NCBI GenBank assembly: GCA_020054095.1
Contig: JAGVMA010000031.1
Coordinates: 62,001 to 126,000, forward strand
Origin: Bacteroidia bacterium
GTDB taxonomy: Bacteria; Bacteroidota; Bacteroidia; JADZBD01
DNA: 64,000 nucleotides
Direction of reading: 5' to 3'
Below the pieces are notes generated by a model that was given only the letters and a program-made list of their open reading frames with translations, did no database searches and was not told where the DNA came from. Positions 43,981 through 54,923 of this stretch are shown here, piece by piece. The position numbers and the translations under genes are program-made. How positions within the stretch are numbered: position 1 is the stretch's first letter; every line of letters begins with the position of its first letter.

Positions 43981-45756
43981 ATGTGTGGAATAGCAGGAAT
44001 ATTAAATTTTAACCAACAGCCCGTAACTCGTGATGAAATAAAACGAATGACGGATGTGATAAGTCATCGGGGGCCTGATGGCGAAGGACATTGGATTAAT
44101 AGTTCGAAAACCATTTCATTAGGTCATCGCAGACTTTCAATCATTGATCTTACTCATAACGGACAACAGCCAATGCATTATGCCGATGGTAGATACGCCA
44201 TCACATTTAATGGCGAAATTTATAATTACATTGAATTAAAAAATGACTTATTAAAAAACGGATACAGTTTTAAATCCGATTCGGATACAGAAGTATTAAT
44301 GGCGCTTTATCATCAGCATAAAGAAAACTGTTTACAATTACTGGATGGTATGTTTTCGTTTGCTATTTGGGATGAAAAAGAGAAAACGCTTTTTTGTGCC
44401 CGTGATAGATTTGGCGAAAAACCATTTTACTTTTTTAAGGACAAAAACCGCTTTGTTTTTGCATCAGAGATAAAGCAGTTTTGGCAAATTGGTATCGAAA
44501 AAAAAGTGAACGAATTTCTGCTATATCTACATCTTGGAAATAAAAACACGCTTACCAATTTTGCAAATTCAGCAGAAACATTTTTCAGAAATGTTTTCAA
44601 ATTGGACAAAGCCAATTATTTGATTGTAAAAACTGATGGTTCCTTTACCCAAAAAAAATATTGGGATATTGACCTAAAACTTAAATCGGACTTGAACTTT
44701 AATGAAGCTTGCGAAAAATTAAGAGAATTCTTAAGTGGTTCTGTTAAAAGAAGATTAAGGTCGGATGTTGCTGTCGGATCCAGCTTATCAGGAGGATTAG
44801 ATAGTTCTACAATTGTTTCAATTATCAACGAAATTTATAATGGCACAAGTCAAAAAACATTTTCTGCAAGATTTAAAAACTTTGAAAAAGACGAAGGCGA
44901 GTATATAAACGATATAGTGTCAAATACAAATGCACAAGCGCACTATACCTGGCCGGATGATGGCACACTGGTAACTGATATTACAAAATTAATTTACCAT
45001 CAGGATGAACCATTTGGCACAGCAAGTATTTATGCACAGTGGGCGGTAATGAAATTAGCGAAAGAACATAAAGTTACTGTTTTGCTTGACGGACAGGGCG
45101 CAGATGAAATGCTTGCGGGGTACAAGTATTATTATGCTAATTTTTTTCATGAATTAATTTGCTCAAACGTAAATGAATATAACAAGCAGAAAAAATCTTA
45201 CTCAGCGCTGTATGGCGACTTTCCGTTTTCCGGAAACAATTCAAGTTCTATAACTGAAAATCTTAAAGCTAAACTTAAAAATTTTGTTAGGCCATATTAT
45301 CGTTCACTCTTTAATGCTTCTAAGCAGGTGAGTAAGTCCACAAAGAGTGTTGAAGTATTTAATCCCGACTTCATTAGCCAATTTAATTTATCTGCACAAT
45401 CACAACCTCAGTTTCAAACATTAAATGAAATTTTATACTGGAGCACAGCTAAACATGGTTTAGAAGATTTGTTACGTTTTGCCGATAGAAACTCAATGGC
45501 ACACTCGCGCGAAGTGAGGTTGCCATTTTTAAATCATCATCTTGTAGAATTTATTTTCTCACTACCCGCTACTTACAAAATAAATGACGGCTGGACTAAA
45601 TATATTTTGAGACAATCGTTTGAAGGCAAATTGCCTTCGTCAATTGCATGGCGTAAAGACAAAATTGGATATGAGCCGCCACAAGGAAAATGGATGGAGA
45701 ATATAATTATAAGAGAGATGATAGATGATTCCGTTTCTGTTTTAAAAAAAAAATAA
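43981..45756 (+). CDS. AsnB-family glutamine amidotransferase 3
   Basis: The 591-residue protein has Cys2 (MCGIAG), HRGPDG, FNGEIYN, RDRFGEKPFYF and the ATP loop SGGLDS (270-275); the second loop is DGQGADEMLAGY. It is the most isolated of the four copies: a terminator hairpin ends 3 bases before the ATG and another follows the stop, so it looks like a separate transcription cassette inside the cluster. It has more Lys and Asn than its paralogues in the middle region. Function as for the others: amide transfer from glutamine to a carboxylate, target unknown. Confidence 0.9.
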   Translation: MCGIAGILNFNQQPVTRDEIKRMTDVISHRGPDGEGHWINSSKTISLGHRRLSIIDLTHNGQQPMHYADGRYAITFNGEIYNYIELKNDLLKNGYSFKSDSDTEVLMALYHQHKENCLQLLDGMFSFAIWDEKEKTLFCARDRFGEKPFYFFKDKNRFVFASEIKQFWQIGIEKKVNEFLLYLHLGNKNTLTNFANSAETFFRNVFKLDKANYLIVKTDGSFTQKKYWDIDLKLKSDLNFNEACEKLREFLSGSVKRRLRSDVAVGSSLSGGLDSSTIVSIINEIYNGTSQKTFSARFKNFEKDEGEYINDIVSNTNAQAHYTWPDDGTLVTDITKLIYHQDEPFGTASIYAQWAVMKLAKEHKVTVLLDGQGADEMLAGYKYYYANFFHELICSNVNEYNKQKKSYSALYGDFPFSGNNSSSITENLKAKLKNFVRPYYRSLFNASKQVSKSTKSVEVFNPDFISQFNLSAQSQPQFQTLNEILYWSTAKHGLEDLLRFADRNSMAHSREVRLPFLNHHLVEFIFSLPATYKINDGWTKYILRQSFEGKLPSSIAWRKDKIGYEPPQGKWMENIIIREMIDDSVSVLKKK

Positions 45757-45769
45757 AATTATTAATACT

Positions 45770-45807
45770 AATGCTACTGTAAGCGAGAGCGATAAGTGGC
45801 ATTTTTT
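45770..45807 (+). terminator. Terminator after the third asnB
   Basis: AATGCTACT pairs with AGTGGCATT (9 pairs, one G-U) around a 16-base loop, followed by a run of T residues. Confidence 0.7.
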
Positions 45808-45834
45808 GGTTGCAGCACAATCGTTATATAAATA

Positions 45835-46944
45835 ATGAAAATTACCTTCTTACTCGAAAATTACAATTGGTTTTACTCTCGCTTTTTCGAGTCGGATGAG
45901 GAAATTCATACAAAGTTGTACAACGACCAAATAGCCGAGTTAATTGCTATGCGCTATTACCAATCAGATAGCTTGGGTAACGAACTTAATAAAATTGGTT
46001 ATTCTGCTCAGTATCTTATTCCCGAATGCATGCCGCTGCAAATTAATTGGGCGAAAGAGTACAATAAGAAACTGTATAAAAAATGGACTTACGGAAAAGT
46101 GTTGCGAAGCGTAAAAAGCAGATTGCATATCGGCAATCCTTTAAATAATTTTATGCAGCAAATTTTATTGGCACAATTGCGCGAATCAAAACCCGATATT
46201 GTTTTTTGCTACTCAGGAGTATGGCTCGATGATGAAACAGTAACAAAGATTAAAGAAATGGGATGCATACTTGTTTTGCAGTGGTCGTGTCCTATTATGG
46301 ATAAATGGAAAAATTTCTCATTCAATAAATTTGATTTTATACTTTCTTCCTCTCAAAATTTGGTTGGCCACTTTAAGAGCATAGGCTGTGAATCGTTTTT
46401 TTTTCAGCAAGCATTTGACGCTCGGGATAAAATAAAAACACAGCCAACACGAAACGTAATATTTGCAGGAAGTTTAACTAATGAACATCATCGCCTGCGA
46501 ATAGAATTAATTGAAAAAATTTGTTCTCGATTTTCTGTTGATGTCTTTACACAGGTGAAACCAACAATGCCTAATACAGCAAAATGCTGGAAGGGTGGAA
46601 TTGCCGGGCAACAAATGCTTAACACTTATGGTAATTATAAAATTGCGTTGCATATTCCTGGTGATGAATTTGAAGATGATGCCGGTGCAAAAAGATTATT
46701 TGAAGTTACCGGTGTGGGCTCATTACTGTTAACATACAATCAAAAAAATATTTCTGATATTTTTAATCTGAGCCAAATAATTACTTTTACAGATGCCGAT
46801 GATTGTGTAGCAAAAATAAAGCACTTGATAACAAATGAAGATGAACGAGCTGCTATTGCAAAAAACGGAAACGATATTACTTTAACTAATCACACATTTG
46901 CAAGCAGAGCAGAGCAGTTTAACCAACTACTAAATTCAATTTAA
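45835..46944 (+). CDS. CgeB-like glycosyltransferase (Glyco_trans_1_2 type)
   Basis: This 369-residue protein resembles the CgeB family: a Rossmann-like N-terminal part with a long helical insertion, the FAGSLTNEHHRLRIEL segment that opens the C-terminal domain, and DDAGAKRLFEVTGVGSLLLT, the typical nucleotide-sugar-binding signature of Glyco_trans_1_2. It would act in the cytoplasm; donor and acceptor unknown. It has more usual motifs than the two paralogues at 35198 and 36579. Three bases separate it from the fourth asnB. Confidence 0.8.
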   Translation: MKITFLLENYNWFYSRFFESDEEIHTKLYNDQIAELIAMRYYQSDSLGNELNKIGYSAQYLIPECMPLQINWAKEYNKKLYKKWTYGKVLRSVKSRLHIGNPLNNFMQQILLAQLRESKPDIVFCYSGVWLDDETVTKIKEMGCILVLQWSCPIMDKWKNFSFNKFDFILSSSQNLVGHFKSIGCESFFFQQAFDARDKIKTQPTRNVIFAGSLTNEHHRLRIELIEKICSRFSVDVFTQVKPTMPNTAKCWKGGIAGQQMLNTYGNYKIALHIPGDEFEDDAGAKRLFEVTGVGSLLLTYNQKNISDIFNLSQIITFTDADDCVAKIKHLITNEDERAAIAKNGNDITLTNHTFASRAEQFNQLLNSI

Positions 46945-46947
46945 AAC

Positions 46948-48723
46948 ATGTGTGGTATTGCAGGCATAGCACATTGGGGTAAACGAAACAATTTGTCAGA
47001 TATAGAACAAATGAGTGCTGCTATTGCTCATCGTGGTCCTGATGGAAAAGGTATTTTGCATTTGCCCGAAATTTCTTTGGCGCATCGTAGATTATCCATT
47101 ATTGATTTGTCGAATAACGCATCTCAGCCAATGCAAAATAAATCGGGCAGGTTTGTTGCAATTTTTAATGGCGAAATCTATAACTATACCGAAATAAAAA
47201 ACGAACTCAAAAAAAAGGGCTATGCTTTTAAAAATAATTCGGATACTGAGGTTGTGCTCAATGCTTATGAAGAATGGGGCACTGAATGTTTAAAAAAATT
47301 TAATGGCATGTTCGCCATAACAATTTGGGACACACAAAAAAAACAATTGTTTATAGCACGCGACAGATTTGGTAAAAAGCCGCTGTATTATTATTTTAGT
47401 TCTGATAAACAAATTTCTTTCGCATCAGAATTAACTGCGCTAATTAAAGACAAAACCATAGAAAGAAAACCATCTATTGAGGCACTTAACTGTTATCTTG
47501 CCTTGGGTTATATTTTAGCTCCGCTTTCTTTTTACGAAAACGTATTTAAGCTTGAAGCAGCAACCTACCTCTTAATTTCTGATAACGGAAGCAAGATTGA
47601 GAAAAAACAATACTGGAATTACGCAGACTATTTTTCAATCAAAACAGCTGATACCGAAAAACAAGCAACTGAAAAAATTATTTATTTACTTGAGGATGCA
47701 GTTAAACTTAGAATGATTAGCGATGTTCCGGTGGGTGCGTTTCTTAGTGGCGGAGTAGATTCTTCTGCCGTGGTGTCTCTTATGAAAAAAAATCAAAAAG
47801 GCGATTTACACACATTTAGTATTGGCTTTGCCGAAAAAACTTATAATGAATTGGCTGCTGCTGATGCGATGGCTAAAGCTTTAAATACACATCATCATGG
47901 TGAAGTTATTAGTGGCAACCCTAATCAATTAATTGCAGATGCTATTGCAGCATTTGACGAACCATTTGCCGACAATTCATTAATTCCAATGCTTTATGTT
48001 TCGCAACTTGCTAAAAAGCATGTTACTGTTGCGCTTTCGGGCGATGGAGCTGATGAACTTTTTGCCGGCTACATTACATATAAAGCGGGTAAATATTATT
48101 ATCAATCACAATTAATTCCGCACTTCATTAGGAAAATAGTTTTACAATCACTTCAAAAAAACGAAACACATTCTAATCAAAAAATAAATTTTAAGTATAA
48201 GCTAAAACAATTTTTACACGGTTCGCTTCAAGATGCCGAAACTGCACATTATTCTTGGCGCCTGTTTTTTCACCCCGAAGAGCGTGTGAAAATTTTAGGC
48301 GAACATCACCGACAATTAATTTATGATACCGACCCGTGCTTAACATTCAAAAAGCATTTCGCAAGAGTTCCGCACTTACATTGGCTTGATAAAAATTTAT
48401 ATGTTGATGCGATGACTTGGCTAACCGATGATATTTTGGTAAAAGTTGACAGAACAAGTATGCGTTCTGGTCTTGAAGCTCGCGCTCCTTTCTTAGATTA
48501 TCGCTTAGCAGAATATGTAGCATCACTGCCTCCTAATTATAAATTGCGTGGTGGGCAAACAAAATATATTCTGAAAAAAGCATTGCAAAAAATCTTGCCA
48601 CACGAAACATTGTATAAGAAGAAAAGTGGATTTAATGCCCCTGTGGGCAAGTGGTTGGGAGTAAACTACGGAGATGAATTCAGAAGTTTTAATAAATTTG
48701 TGTTTGATTCAAAAAACAAATAA
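46948..48723 (+). CDS. asnB: AsnB-family glutamine amidotransferase 4 (most canonical)
   Basis: The 591-residue protein has all hallmarks of glutamine-hydrolysing asparagine synthetase: Cys2 (MCGIAG), HRGPDG, FNGEIYN, RDRFGKKPLYY, SGGVDS (267-272), and SGDGADELFAGY, the second nucleotide loop in its usual form. Of the four copies it is the best candidate for making asparagine, although such proteins are also common in capsule and O-antigen loci. Its stop overlaps the start of a methyltransferase gene (TAATG), so expression is coupled. Confidence 0.92.
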   Translation: MCGIAGIAHWGKRNNLSDIEQMSAAIAHRGPDGKGILHLPEISLAHRRLSIIDLSNNASQPMQNKSGRFVAIFNGEIYNYTEIKNELKKKGYAFKNNSDTEVVLNAYEEWGTECLKKFNGMFAITIWDTQKKQLFIARDRFGKKPLYYYFSSDKQISFASELTALIKDKTIERKPSIEALNCYLALGYILAPLSFYENVFKLEAATYLLISDNGSKIEKKQYWNYADYFSIKTADTEKQATEKIIYLLEDAVKLRMISDVPVGAFLSGGVDSSAVVSLMKKNQKGDLHTFSIGFAEKTYNELAAADAMAKALNTHHHGEVISGNPNQLIADAIAAFDEPFADNSLIPMLYVSQLAKKHVTVALSGDGADELFAGYITYKAGKYYYQSQLIPHFIRKIVLQSLQKNETHSNQKINFKYKLKQFLHGSLQDAETAHYSWRLFFHPEERVKILGEHHRQLIYDTDPCLTFKKHFARVPHLHWLDKNLYVDAMTWLTDDILVKVDRTSMRSGLEARAPFLDYRLAEYVASLPPNYKLRGGQTKYILKKALQKILPHETLYKKKSGFNAPVGKWLGVNYGDEFRSFNKFVFDSKNK

Positions 48724-49496
48724 TGGGACAGAAAAAACAAAGTGAATGGCATGAGCAGTGGAGTATGCTGCAAGATGATGAGTTGTTCCTTTTTAAAGAT
48801 TGGATTCACCCCGTTACGTTAGATGATTTTAAAAATAAAGAAGTATTAGAGTGCGGATGCGGTGGTGGCCAGCACACTTCTTATGTTGCTCCGCAAGCTA
48901 AACATCACACAGCTGTTGATTTAAACACTCCAGATTTAGCTCAGAAGCGAAACGCACAATTTTCAAACATCACATATATTGAAGCCGACATTGCGAAAAT
49001 GGATTTACAAAAACAATTTGATTTTGTTTTTTCAGTAGGCGTGGTGCATCACACCGATTCGCCCGATGCTACCTTCGAGAATATGAAGAAACATACTAAA
49101 CAAGGCGGAAAAACAATTGTTTGGGTTTATTCTAAAGAGGGAAATTGGATGGTTGAAAAATTAGTTGAACCTATTCGCAAAAGTATTTTGGTGAAAATGT
49201 CGCGCAAAGGATTGCTTAATCTATCGAGAATAGTAACAGCATTAATGTACCTTCCCATTTATACTATTTATCTTTTGCCATTAAAGTTTTTGCCGTTTTA
49301 TGAATATTTTCAGAATTTCAGAAAACTTTCTTTTTACCGAAATGTGCTTAATGTTTTTGACAAGTTAAATGCGCCACAAGTAGATTTTATTAGTCGCGCC
49401 CGTATTGAAAAGTGGTTTAATACAAATGATTATACTGATATTCACATAAGCGCTTACAAGGCAGTTAGTTGGCGTGGCAGTGCTGTAAAAAAATAA
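48723..49496 (+). CDS. Class I SAM-dependent methyltransferase of glycan cluster
   Basis: The 257 residues include the SAM motif I EVLECGCGGGQHT, AVDLNTPD, motif post-I IEADIAKMD and SVGVVHHTDSPD, as in Methyltransf_11/25 proteins. A hydrophobic, Leu/Tyr-rich region (about 165-200) may touch the membrane. It follows asnB 4 with a one-base overlap and ends 3 bases before ligA. It probably methylates a sugar or the end of a glycan chain; this is inferred from position only. Confidence 0.82.
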   Translation: MGQKKQSEWHEQWSMLQDDELFLFKDWIHPVTLDDFKNKEVLECGCGGGQHTSYVAPQAKHHTAVDLNTPDLAQKRNAQFSNITYIEADIAKMDLQKQFDFVFSVGVVHHTDSPDATFENMKKHTKQGGKTIVWVYSKEGNWMVEKLVEPIRKSILVKMSRKGLLNLSRIVTALMYLPIYTIYLLPLKFLPFYEYFQNFRKLSFYRNVLNVFDKLNAPQVDFISRARIEKWFNTNDYTDIHISAYKAVSWRGSAVKK

Positions 49497-49499
49497 TGA

Positions 49500-51535
<2,036 letters not shown>

Positions 51536-51536
<1 letters not shown>

Positions 51537-51733
51537 TGTATAGTCTTGATAAAACAAAGTTTAAATCATATAACGCTGAAGAGCAACGGCCGAATTATTT
51601 TAAAACATATAGTTGGACAGATAGGTTAAGAGTATCAATCTATCTAAATTCTATCGCATATAGATTAGTTGGAGTGGAAAATATAAAAATGAACAAAACT
51701 GTTTTTAAAGCAACTAGAGAAAACAATGGGTAA
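51536..51733 (+). CDS. Small protein preceding a nucleotidyltransferase (possible antitoxin partner)
   Basis: This 65-residue protein starts on the ligA stop (TAATG) and its last 8 bases overlap the nucleotidyltransferase start. Its pattern, LDKTKFKSYNAEEQ and then WTDRLRVSIYLNSIAYRL, fits small Bacteroidetes proteins often found before AbiEii-like or DUF6036-like nucleotidyltransferases; that link is from memory, not a search. No DNA-binding motif is visible. Reading it as an antitoxin is inference from gene order. Confidence 0.62.
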
Positions 51734-52181
51734 TATCTTTTATGATGATTTTAGAGATTTTATTTCAGCGTTAAATGATAATAACGTAGAGTATGTTTTG
51801 GTTGGCGGATATTCAGTAATTATTCATGGTTATGCTCGCACAACAGGTGATATGGATATTTTGGTTAATAGAAACAAACAAAATTATCAGAAATTAACAA
51901 AAGCATTTAATCAGTTTAATATGCCAGTGTTTGATATGACAGAACATAATTTTTTAAATCATCCTACTTGGAATGTTTTTTCTTTTGGTAGCCCACCTGT
52001 TTGCATTGATATTTTAGTAGAAATTAAAGGTGTAGATTTCGATACAGTTTTCAACAATTCAATTGTTTTCAACGATAATGATGTATCAATAAGAGTGATA
52101 CATTTGAACCAGCTTATAGATGCTAAAAAAGCGACTAACAGACCTAAGGATATTGACGATATTAATAATCTGATTAAATGA
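51726..52181 (+). CDS. Nucleotidyltransferase-fold protein (AbiEii/DUF6036-like; possible toxin)
   Basis: The 151-residue protein has a minimal nucleotidyltransferase fold: VLVGGYSVIIHGYARTTGD with the GG-x9-G helix, the metal-binding DMDILV, and a third acidic strand (CIDILVEIKG). It then has a C-terminal IRVIHLNQLIDAKKATNRPKD helix, typical of AbiEii-like and DUF6036-like proteins. Members act as toxins that pyrophosphorylate or nucleotidylate tRNA, or as antibiotic-resistance-like transferases. It overlaps the small gene before it (8 bases) and the DUF6913 gene after it (4 bases). Confidence 0.8.
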   Translation: MGNIFYDDFRDFISALNDNNVEYVLVGGYSVIIHGYARTTGDMDILVNRNKQNYQKLTKAFNQFNMPVFDMTEHNFLNHPTWNVFSFGSPPVCIDILVEIKGVDFDTVFNNSIVFNDNDVSIRVIHLNQLIDAKKATNRPKDIDDINNLIK

Positions 52182-52732
52182 GCATCAAAACGCAAATAGG
52201 AGAGCTGTTCGGCCGCAGAAAAATGAAAGCCGAGAGCGATGCGCTAAAGCGTAAGCCACAAGTATTTAATCTGGCCGATGCAAAATCTATTGCTCTTATT
52301 TTTGATGCAAGCGACAAAGATGAGTTTGAATTAATAAAAAAATATGTTTTGTACTTACGCGAGTACAAAAAAGCAGTGAAAGCTATTGGTTATTTCAGCC
52401 AAAAAGAAATACCCGAGCTTACCTATTCAAAAATGGATTACGATTTTTTTAATTCTAAAGAACTTACCTGGTATCAGCGCCCGCAAAATAAATACGTTGA
52501 AAATTTTATTCAGGAAAAATACGATGTGCTGATTGATTTGAATATTCACAACCGATTTCCATTAAAGTACATTGCCGCAATTTCAAATGCTGCATTTAAA
52601 GTAGGGAAGTACGATACCGATGAGCAGTGGATGTATGACATGATGATACAGCATGATACAAAACAAGGACTTAAATTTCTTCTTCGCCAAGTGGATACTT
52701 ATTTACAAATGGTGAATAAGCGCGAAGAATAG
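52178..52732 (+). CDS. DUF6913-like protein
   Basis: This 184-residue cytoplasmic protein resembles DUF6913, a Bacteroidetes family often located before dapA. It begins with a basic helix, then has a Rossmann-like part (SIALIFDASDKDEFELIKKY, YDVLIDLNIH) and a conserved C-terminal helix (LLRQVDTYLQMV). No catalytic motif is recognised. Its ATG overlaps the nucleotidyltransferase stop (ATGA). Confidence 0.78.
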   Translation: MSIKTQIGELFGRRKMKAESDALKRKPQVFNLADAKSIALIFDASDKDEFELIKKYVLYLREYKKAVKAIGYFSQKEIPELTYSKMDYDFFNSKELTWYQRPQNKYVENFIQEKYDVLIDLNIHNRFPLKYIAAISNAAFKVGKYDTDEQWMYDMMIQHDTKQGLKFLLRQVDTYLQMVNKREE

Positions 52733-52755
52733 TTCGCTGTTTTTTTAAAATAGTT

Positions 52756-52763
52756 TATATTCG
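52756..52763 (+). promoter_or_regulatory. -7-like element for dapA (TATATTCG)
   Basis: One mismatch from TAnnTTTG, 19 bases before the dapA ATG. Confidence 0.45.
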
Positions 52764-52782
52764 CATCCCAATTTATTTCCCC

Positions 52783-53670
52783 ATGGCATTCAATAAAAAT
52801 AAACTAAAAGGTACAGGCGTTGCTATTGTAACACCCTTCCACAAAGATGGTAGTATTGATTTCCGTTCGCTCGGAAAAGTGGTTGAGCATATTATTAAGG
52901 GTGGTTGCGAATATATTGTTGCGCTTGGCACTACCGGAGAAACACCTACACTAACGAAAGATGAAAAAACCGCAGTTCTTAGTTTTATTGTTCAAACTGT
53001 GGATGAGCGTGCGCCTGTAATTGCGGGAGTAGGAGGGAATAATACGCAAGAAGTGGTTAACTGTTTAAAGGGTTACGATTTTGATGGTGTTACAGCCATT
53101 CTATCTGTATCGCCTTATTATAATAAACCAAATCAGCGTGGTATTTATCAGCATTACAAAGCTATATCTGAAGCATCGCCACTTCCAATAATACTTTACA
53201 ATGTTCCGGGCCGAACTAATTCTAATATCAGTGCCGATACAACATTAAAATTAGCTTCCGATTTTAAAAATATTGTTGCAATAAAAGAAGCATCGGGCAA
53301 TATGGAGCAAATCATGAAAATTATAAAACACAAGCCAAAAGATTTCTTAGTTATTTCGGGCGATGATATGCTTACGTTACCGATTATAGCTTGCGGTGGC
53401 GATGGAGTAATATCGGTAGTTGCAAATGCTTTCCCTAAAGATTTTTCGGAAATGGTGCGCCAAGCTATTGCAGGTCATATTGGAACCGCTCAAAAATTAC
53501 ACTATAAACTTACTGATATTACCGAACAGCTATTTGCCGATGGAAATCCGGCCGGAGTAAAAGCATTTTTAGAATTGATGAAAATTTGTAACGCTAATGT
53601 TCGCCTGCCATTGGTTAAAGTAAACAGCAAAGTACAAAAGCGTATTATTGAATTGTTTTCTGATTATTAA
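52783..53670 (+). CDS. dapA: 4-hydroxy-tetrahydrodipicolinate synthase
   Basis: DapA condenses pyruvate with aspartate semialdehyde in lysine and diaminopimelate synthesis. The 295-residue TIM-barrel protein has GTTGETPTL, YYNKP with the catalytic Tyr, LYNVPGRT, and the Schiff-base lysine in AIKEASG, then SGDDMLTLP. Its stop shares TTAA with the stop of ribH on the other strand (4-base tail-to-tail overlap). Confidence 0.97.
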   Translation: MAFNKNKLKGTGVAIVTPFHKDGSIDFRSLGKVVEHIIKGGCEYIVALGTTGETPTLTKDEKTAVLSFIVQTVDERAPVIAGVGGNNTQEVVNCLKGYDFDGVTAILSVSPYYNKPNQRGIYQHYKAISEASPLPIILYNVPGRTNSNISADTTLKLASDFKNIVAIKEASGNMEQIMKIIKHKPKDFLVISGDDMLTLPIIACGGDGVISVVANAFPKDFSEMVRQAIAGHIGTAQKLHYKLTDITEQLFADGNPAGVKAFLELMKICNANVRLPLVKVNSKVQKRIIELFSDY

Positions 53671-54143
53671 ATTGCAAGCATTTTAATTGCCGTTACTGCA
53701 GCTTCCGCACCTTTATTACCATGTTTGCCTCCTGAGCGTGCCATTGCTTGTTGCATATTTTCGGTAGTAAGTACTCCGAAAATTATAGGTTTATTATACA
53801 CCACATTTAAAGTAGTGATGCCATGTGCCACTGCGGTGCAAATAAAATCGAAATGGCGCGTTTCGCCCTGAATAACACTGCCAAGGCAAATAACAGCATC
53901 AATGTTTTTTTTCATCGCTAATTTTTGTGCGCCAAGTGTAAGTTCAAAGCTACCGGGCACATTTATCCGGTTAATGTTTTTTTCTTTAGCACCGTTTTTT
54001 AAAAGTGTATCCACGCATCCATTGTATAATGCTTCTGTAACTTCCTCATTCCATTCTGAAACTACAATGCCAAAGCGCATTTGTTTTGCTGATGGAATCA
54101 CAGCTTTATTAAAACTCGATAAATTTTTCTTTTTTGCTCCCAT
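53667..54143 (-). CDS. ribH: 6,7-dimethyl-8-ribityllumazine synthase
   Basis: RibH catalyses the penultimate step of riboflavin synthesis. The 158 residues include FGIVVSEWNEEVT, the VPGSFEL motif, ICLGSVIQGETRHFDF with the catalytic His, and GVLTTEN. The length fits the icosahedral or pentameric family. A terminator-like hairpin lies between it and the upstream TPR gene, so it probably has its own promoter, though no clear -7 element was found. Confidence 0.97.
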   Translation of the reverse strand: MGAKKKNLSSFNKAVIPSAKQMRFGIVVSEWNEEVTEALYNGCVDTLLKNGAKEKNINRINVPGSFELTLGAQKLAMKKNIDAVICLGSVIQGETRHFDFICTAVAHGITTLNVVYNKPIIFGVLTTENMQQAMARSGGKHGNKGAEAAVTAIKMLAI

Positions 54144-54155
54144 AAATTAACCGGA

Positions 54156-54190
54156 AATAAAAAGCCGGATATTATTCTATTCCGGCTTTA
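54156..54190 (-). terminator. Terminator overlapping the end of the TPR gene
   Basis: On the minus strand AAAGCCGGA pairs with TCCGGCTTT (9 perfect pairs, 11-base loop), followed by a T-rich stretch. The first arm lies inside the last codons of the TPR gene and its stop codon is in the loop. Confidence 0.8.
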
Positions 54191-54855
54191 GCTTTTGCGT
54201 ATGCAATGTATTTGTCCATTTCTTTTCCGTCTCGCGAATCAGGAAAATCTGATTTTATTTGCTCGTACACTTTTAATGCTTCTTTAAAATCGTTTTTCTC
54301 TTCGTAAGCTTTTGCTGCTTTCATTAAAAAAGTGGGCGTAGTAAATTGATTACGATTCATATTGGCAGCTTTTATGTAATACGAAACAGCATCATCTGTT
54401 TTGCCAAGTTCCATGTGTGCATCGCCTATGGCTGATACGGAAATTGGACCAAGGTAATTGTCTTTCGCATCAAATGAACCTAACTCGTCAATCGCTTCTT
54501 CGTATTTTCCTGTGCCCAAATAGCTGATACCTAAATAATAGTGTGCTAAGTTACCCGATGGTGTAGAGCCATATTTATCAACTATTTCTTCTAAACCAAG
54601 ATGTTCACCATCGCCAGCAATTGCTTTGTTTAATGAATCTTGTTCAAAATAGCGCTCAGCCCAAAATATTTCTTGCTGCGCTTCCGCTTCAAGAGGTTCT
54701 ACATAATATTTCTGATAACCGAAATATCCGGCCACGGCAACTAAAATGCCTCCTAATATAATTGAAATACTTTTTTTGTTGCTTTGCACATACTCCTCAG
54801 TTCGGCTAAAACTTTGCTGAATATCTACAATAGGTTCGTCTTTTTGTTCAGACAT
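54172..54855 (-). CDS. Membrane-anchored TPR protein (YfgM-like)
   Basis: The 227-residue protein has a short cytoplasmic N terminus, one membrane span (about 33-50, SIILGGILVAVAGYFG) and a C-terminal TPR array outside the membrane (about 95-225; KYEEAIDELGSF, DDAVSYYIKAA and EALKVYEQIKSDFP repeats). It resembles the YfgM/tetratricopeptide family involved in envelope chaperone work. A -7 element precedes it, divergent from recF. Confidence 0.85.
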   Translation of the reverse strand: MSEQKDEPIVDIQQSFSRTEEYVQSNKKSISIILGGILVAVAGYFGYQKYYVEPLEAEAQQEIFWAERYFEQDSLNKAIAGDGEHLGLEEIVDKYGSTPSGNLAHYYLGISYLGTGKYEEAIDELGSFDAKDNYLGPISVSAIGDAHMELGKTDDAVSYYIKAANMNRNQFTTPTFLMKAAKAYEEKNDFKEALKVYEQIKSDFPDSRDGKEMDKYIAYAKAKAGIE

Positions 54856-54876
54856 GATTTAATTTTTTAAGAGGTG

Positions 54877-54884
54877 CAAAAATA
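54877..54884 (-). promoter_or_regulatory. -7 promoter element for the TPR gene (TATTTTTG, minus strand)
   Basis: Exact consensus match 21 bases before the TPR-protein start, in the 68-base divergent region with recF. Confidence 0.55.
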
Positions 54885-54911
54885 GTACTTTTTTATTGGT
54901 GGGCAAATCTA

Positions 54912-54919
54912 TACCTTTA
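54912..54919 (+). promoter_or_regulatory. -7-like element for recF (TACCTTTA)
   Basis: One mismatch from consensus, ending 4 bases before the recF GTG, so the message would start at or beside the start codon. Confidence 0.4.
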
Positions 54920-54923
54920 AACC

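Noticed and set aside
33312-48723. Lasso-peptide or other RiPP cluster, because lasso cyclases are AsnB-like.
   Set aside because: No short precursor gene, leader-binding protein or transglutaminase-like peptidase is visible, and all four AsnB copies keep the glutaminase Cys2; sugar SDRs and glycosyltransferases fit a glycan better.
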